From Pseudomonas sp. ANT_H12B (GTDB lineage Bacteria > Pseudomonadota > Gammaproteobacteria > Pseudomonadales > Pseudomonadaceae), in NCBI RefSeq assembly GCF_008369325.1, contig NZ_VOBI01000020.1:1-64000 (forward strand): a stretch of 64,000 bases of DNA, read 5' to 3'. Both the position numbers and the translations under genes were made by a program. Numbering within the stretch: position 1 is the stretch's first letter; every line of letters starts with the position of its first letter. The notes beneath the pieces were generated by a model, which searched no databases, was not told where the DNA came from, and saw nothing but the letters and a program-made list of their open reading frames with translations. Shown here piece by piece: positions 60,637-64,000 of this stretch.

Positions 60637-61119
60637 TCAGTCTTGTGGGTCGTCGATCATTTTTCGCAGCAAAAACAGCACCGCGACTTGCTCAGCCGGG
60701 TTGAGGTTGCTCATGGTCAGCTCGGTGATTTTTCCGGCACAGGGCACGGTTTGCTGCACCAGCCGGTTGCCGGTTTCGGACAGGCCGACAATGACTTTGC
60801 GTCGATCCTGCGGGTCAGGTTCGAGGGTAATCAGTTCCCGCGCCTTGAGCCGTTCGACAATGCCACGAATGGTCGCCTGGTCCACCGCCGTGGCCTTGAC
60901 CAGTTCGGTCAGGGAGCTGGAGCCGTGATCGCGCAAGGCGCAAAGGGTCACGAACTGCACCGCCGTGAGCTGGGAGTCGCCGACATTCTGTTGAAAAATC
61001 GCCAGGTGCCGCTGATAGGCCTTGCGCAGCAAATGCCCGACTTGTTCGGAGAAAACATAGGAAGAATCAGGAGTTTCAGGCACGGCGGACTCGAAAGACG
61101 ATGAGTGGTGGGGAGGCAT
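60637..61119 (-). CDS. nicR: MarR-family regulator NicR of nicotinate catabolism
   Basis: 160 residues. The winged-helix region is about 55-115 (LTAVQFVTLCALRDHG, DQATIRGIVERLKARELITLEPDPQDRRK). In P. putida NicR represses the nicCDEFTP and nicXR promoters and responds to 6-hydroxynicotinate. Position (downstream of nicX, upstream of nicAB) and strand are the same here. A REP doublet lies between nicX and nicR. The ATG at 61119 is the first with the MarR N-terminus. Confidence 0.9.
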   Translation of the reverse strand: MPPHHSSSFESAVPETPDSSYVFSEQVGHLLRKAYQRHLAIFQQNVGDSQLTAVQFVTLCALRDHGSSSLTELVKATAVDQATIRGIVERLKARELITLEPDPQDRRKVIVGLSETGNRLVQQTVPCAGKITELTMSNLNPAEQVAVLFLLRKMIDDPQD

Positions 61120-61192
61120 GATGGACAGGTTGTGGGGTGGACTCAAGAGTGGCGTTGGCCAGCCCACACTCTCCGGGGATAGCGCAGAACCT

Positions 61193-61282
61193 TGTGGGAG
61201 CGGGCTTGCCCGCGAAGGCGGCGTCACATCCAACACATCAGTTGACTGACAGTCCGCTTTCGCGAGCAAGCCCGCTCCCACA
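61193..61282. repeat. REP doublet between nicX and nicR
   Basis: TGTGGGAGCGGGCTTGCCCG at 61193 and inverted CGCGAGCAAGCCCGCTCCCACA ending at 61282. It occupies the roughly 200-base gap of the nicXR unit. Confidence 0.9.
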
Positions 61283-61327
61283 TTTGATCCGTGCTGACCA
61301 CAGCATTTGGGTCTGGCAATCAGCAGT

Positions 61328-62380
61328 TCAGCGAACCCGGGAAGCGTCAGGCGCCACCACGTCACCGCCGATCACCACGGCCAAGTCATCCAGGTACACA
61401 TCGCAATGACGCAGCGGAATATCCAGGTGGCACGGCGTCTTGCGGGTGCCACCGACTTCGGTATTCGGCCCGGTGGAGAACAGGAAGTTGCCGTAGAACG
61501 CCCGGGCGTCCATGCACATGCCGTCGTTTTTGTCGTGCAGCCCCATGGCGGTCCACTGCGCTTTTGGCTGCAATCCCCAGCCAATGTGGGAAATGCCGTA
61601 GACCTCGGGATCATTGAAATACTTCATGTAGTCGCGCAGGTATTCGGCCTCGAAACCACCGTGGATCGAGGTAATAAAGCCCTTGTCGATTTCCAGGGTG
61701 ATCTTCTCCCGGGTGTAGGTCTTGAACGGCAGCAGAATATCGCCGACATCCAGCACCAGCACGCCCTCGGCGGTTTCTTCGTTCGGCCAGGAGAACAGAA
61801 AACCGCTGGGCCAGTGGTCCCAGCGCCCCGGTTCATCGGCGAAACCGTACTCGGTGACTGAAGGATATTGCCCAAGTGCAGCGCGAAAATCGCTGCCGGC
61901 CTTTGATTTGACGTGAATCGAGCGCGCCTGCTTGAGCAGCTTTTCCGCCGCCATCACTCGCACCTTATCGGCTTCGGTCGGCAGCATCCGCGCCAGGACT
62001 TCCGGGGGCTCTACGGCCAACAGAATCCGCGTGCCGGTTTTGAGGATCTGTTCCTGTTCCGGCGAGTGCAGCAGCATCATCGTGTCGACGATCAGGTCCG
62101 CCGCTTCCAGCGCCCGCTGCGCCGCGATATTACCGGTCAGCGCGGTGTCGCCGCAGTAGGCCGTCATGTCATTGCCCATGGCAGTCGGGTGGTTGAACGA
62201 TGGCAATTCCACCGCATACACCTTGGCGCCCAACCGCTGGGCCGCATCCATCGCGGCACGCACGGTACGCGGGTCCGAATAGTGGCTCTTGAGCACGGCG
62301 ACGCTCTGGGTCGGGTCGACCTTCGACAGCGTCAACACGTGTTCGAACATCTGGGTCAGTTCGCAATCGCTTACCGGCAT
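61328..62380 (-). CDS. nicX: 2,5-dihydroxypyridine 5,6-dioxygenase NicX
   Basis: 350-residue Fe(II) ring-cleaving dioxygenase that opens 2,5-dihydroxypyridine to N-formylmaleamate. Metal-ligand candidates are His in GISHIGWGLQPKAQW (about 270) and the HCD pair in IPLRHCDVYLDDLA (His 325, Asp 327), placed as in P. putida NicX. Length is normal. It is divergent from nicC with a 312-base region between, and carries an operator-like motif about 65 bases before its start. nicR follows on the same strand. Confidence 0.95.
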   Translation of the reverse strand: MPVSDCELTQMFEHVLTLSKVDPTQSVAVLKSHYSDPRTVRAAMDAAQRLGAKVYAVELPSFNHPTAMGNDMTAYCGDTALTGNIAAQRALEAADLIVDTMMLLHSPEQEQILKTGTRILLAVEPPEVLARMLPTEADKVRVMAAEKLLKQARSIHVKSKAGSDFRAALGQYPSVTEYGFADEPGRWDHWPSGFLFSWPNEETAEGVLVLDVGDILLPFKTYTREKITLEIDKGFITSIHGGFEAEYLRDYMKYFNDPEVYGISHIGWGLQPKAQWTAMGLHDKNDGMCMDARAFYGNFLFSTGPNTEVGGTRKTPCHLDIPLRHCDVYLDDLAVVIGGDVVAPDASRVR

Positions 62381-62443
62381 TTTCCTCTCTCCTCAATCGT
62401 CTGCTGCGCACCAAGTCGAGGCACCCCGCCTCACTCTAGTGCA

Positions 62444-62461
62444 ATTTTATAGTGTGTACGC
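62444..62461 (-). promoter_or_regulatory. NicR operator candidate at the nicX promoter
   Basis: Read on the minus strand: GCGTACACACTATAAAAT. It matches the nicC-side motif (GCGTATACACTTTAAAA) at 15 of 17 positions and overlaps a TATAAA -10 box for nicX. NicR is the likely binder by context. Confidence 0.5.
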
Positions 62462-62625
62462 CACTTATTAACGATAAGACCTGAAATGAGAGCGGACTGC
62501 AAGCATCAGACCACGACGTTACCAACTCACACAATTCCAACAAACAATGGTTACATTCGGTGACTACCGCGAAAAAACAATGAAAATTATTTTTCCCAGA
62601 AGGTCCTTTCTTTTTTTAAATTACA

Positions 62626-62642
62626 GCGTATACACTTTAAAA
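62626..62642 (+). promoter_or_regulatory. NicR operator candidate at the nicC promoter
   Basis: GCGTATACACTTTAAAA, 51 bases before the nicC ATG, oriented opposite to the nicX copy. The shared part is GCGTAYACACTWTAAAA. The 312-base divergent region holds no gene. Confidence 0.5.
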
Positions 62643-62692
62643 ACCTTGCGGCGACCCAGCCAGCGACTATTCGAAGAAGAGGAACAAGCCCC

Positions 62693-63841
62693 ATGGCAAA
62701 TACACAAAAAATCGCCATCGTCGGTGCAGGTCTCGGCGGTGCAGCCGCTGCGACGTTGCTGCAACAAGCCGGGTTCCAGGTGGACATTTACGAACAGGCC
62801 CCGGAGTTCTCCCGCCTCGGTGCAGGGATCCACATGGGTCCCAACATCATGAAAATCTTCCGGCGCATGGGCATCGAGCAGCAGCTCGACCTCATGGGCT
62901 CGCACCCGGATCACTGGTTCAGCCGTGACGGCTTGAGCGGCGATTACCTGTCACGCATCCCTTTGGGAGATTTCGCTCGCAAGGAATACGGCGCGTCCTA
63001 CATCACCGTGCACCGAGGCGACTTGCACGCCCTGCAGATGTCGACGATCAAACCCGGCACCGTGCACTTCAACAAACGCCTGGAAACCCTCGAAGAAACC
63101 GACAGTCAGGTGCGCCTGACCTTTAGCGATGGCGAAGTGACCTACGCCGACATCGTGATCGGCGCCGATGGCATCAATTCAAAAATTCGCGAAGAGTTAC
63201 TCGGCGCAGAAAAACCGCTGTACAGCGGCTGGGTCGCGCACCGGGCACTGATCCGTGGCGACCAATTGGCCAAGTACGACCTGAAGTTCGAGGACTGCAT
63301 CAAGTGGTGGACCGAGGACCGCCACATGATGGTTTATTACACCACCGGCAAGCGCGACGAGTACTACTACGTGACCGGCGTTCCGCACCCGGAGTGGGAT
63401 TTCCAGGGCGCTTTCGTCGACAGCAGCCGCGAAGAAATGTTTGAGGCGTTCCAGGGTTATCACCCAACGGTTCAGGCACTGATCGAGTCCACCGAAAGCG
63501 TCACCAAGTGGCCGCTGCGCAACCGCAACCCGTTGCCACTGTGGAGCCGTGGTCGACTGGTGTTGCTGGGCGACGCCTGCCACCCGATGAAACCGCACAT
63601 GGCCCAGGGCGCCGGCATGGCCATTGAAGACGCCGCAATGCTCACTCGCTGCCTGCAGGAAACCGGGCTCGGCGACTACCGCACCGCGTTTGAATTGTAT
63701 GAAGCCAACCGCAAGGAACGCGCCTCCCGGGTGCAATCGGTGTCCAACGCCAACACCTGGCTGCGCACCCAGGAAGACCCGGCCTGGGTCTACGGTTATG
63801 ACCTGTACGCCCAGCAGTTGAAATCGGGGGTGGCCGCGTGA
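62693..63841 (+). CDS. nicC: 6-hydroxynicotinate 3-monooxygenase NicC
   Basis: 382-residue FAD monooxygenase that decarboxylates and hydroxylates 6-hydroxynicotinate to 2,5-dihydroxypyridine. The FAD loop is AIVGAGLGGAAAATLL (8-23), the DG motif YADIVIGADGINSKIR (about 150-165) and the second flavin motif LVLLGDACHPMKPHMAQGAG (about 290-310). It is the first gene of the unit that continues into nicD; its TGA overlaps the nicD GTG start. Confidence 0.96.
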   Translation: MANTQKIAIVGAGLGGAAAATLLQQAGFQVDIYEQAPEFSRLGAGIHMGPNIMKIFRRMGIEQQLDLMGSHPDHWFSRDGLSGDYLSRIPLGDFARKEYGASYITVHRGDLHALQMSTIKPGTVHFNKRLETLEETDSQVRLTFSDGEVTYADIVIGADGINSKIREELLGAEKPLYSGWVAHRALIRGDQLAKYDLKFEDCIKWWTEDRHMMVYYTTGKRDEYYYVTGVPHPEWDFQGAFVDSSREEMFEAFQGYHPTVQALIESTESVTKWPLRNRNPLPLWSRGRLVLLGDACHPMKPHMAQGAGMAIEDAAMLTRCLQETGLGDYRTAFELYEANRKERASRVQSVSNANTWLRTQEDPAWVYGYDLYAQQLKSGVAA

Positions 63842-64000
63842 GCACGTTTATCCACGGCGGCAACGTCCAGGCCAACGGCATTCGCCAGCATTACCTGCGC
63901 TACGGCGGCCAGGGCCCGGCGCTGATCCTGATTCCCGGCATCACCAGCCCGGCGATTACCTGGGGTTTTGTTGCCGAACGCCTCGGCGAACATTTCGATA
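63838..64000 (+). CDS. nicD: N-formylmaleamate deformylase NicD (partial, N-terminus)
   Basis: The visible 54 codons begin with GTG 63838 overlapping the nicC stop (GTGA). They show the start of an alpha/beta hydrolase: NGIRQHYLRYGGQGPALILIPG, then the oxyanion-side ITSPAITW. NicD converts N-formylmaleamate to maleamate and formate, the next step after NicX. The gene runs beyond the window. Confidence 0.88.
   Translation, partial: MSTFIHGGNVQANGIRQHYLRYGGQGPALILIPGITSPAITWGFVAERLGEHFD

Overview
The window is a piece of chromosome from a Pseudomonas, most likely of the P. fluorescens group. The evidence is the moderately high GC, the codon use, the REP palindromes (core TGTGGGAGCGGGCTTGC), a complete Fap amyloid operon, the mtl mannitol operon and the nic nicotinate cluster. 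It has no rRNA, tRNA, CRISPR array or prophage.

Left part (1-9,000): the end of an IS3-family element, cut by the window edge, then the polyol operon mtlEFGKDYZ (ABC importer, mannitol dehydrogenase, xylulokinase, fructokinase), with REP pairs between mtlE/mtlF and mtlG/mtlK. The usual activator gene mtlR is not in the window. 9,000-12,400: small proteins (DUF2790, DUF1652, DUF2834) and a short threonine dehydratase. This enzyme is preceded by what looks like a complete attenuator: a sigma70 promoter, an apparently leaderless 21-codon leader peptide rich in Ile/Thr/Val/Leu, and an antiterminator/terminator switch. 12,400-16,100: a CorA-like channel and a RLAN-type ATP-grasp ligase, divergent from a GNAT acetyltransferase fused to a C39 peptidase; this is a plausible peptide-making or protein-modifying system of unknown product.

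16,100-30,400 holds housekeeping and accessory genes: PQQ sugar dehydrogenase, Ku, LpxO, the ABC-F protein YbiT, an MFS transporter, a broken alpha/beta hydrolase, azoreductase with its divergent LysR regulator, UppP, a chemoreceptor, and a PnuC/NadR-like pair for nicotinamide riboside. 30,683-36,038 is fapABCDEF. Its FapC carries an unusually long Ser-rich repetitive linker and no cysteine. A sigma54 activator lies convergent to it, and a sigma54-like promoter is visible upstream of fapA.

37,800-49,300: small proteins, a delta-60 repeat protein, a heavily decayed nhaB, a gnd-zwf-HAD phosphatase operon, a phosphoethanolamine transferase and a TonB-dependent siderophore receptor with a possible Fur box. 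49,300-56,400: GNAT, DinB, ZapE, SnoaL and WYL genes on the minus strand, an aldo/keto reductase, an NCS2 permease with a one-base frameshift, and a TetR regulator. 56,400-64,000: the nicotinate catabolic cluster nicB-nicA-nicR-nicX facing nicC-nicD, with a matching motif at both divergent promoters. Three genes (nhaB, NCS2 permease, hydrolase) are visibly damaged.
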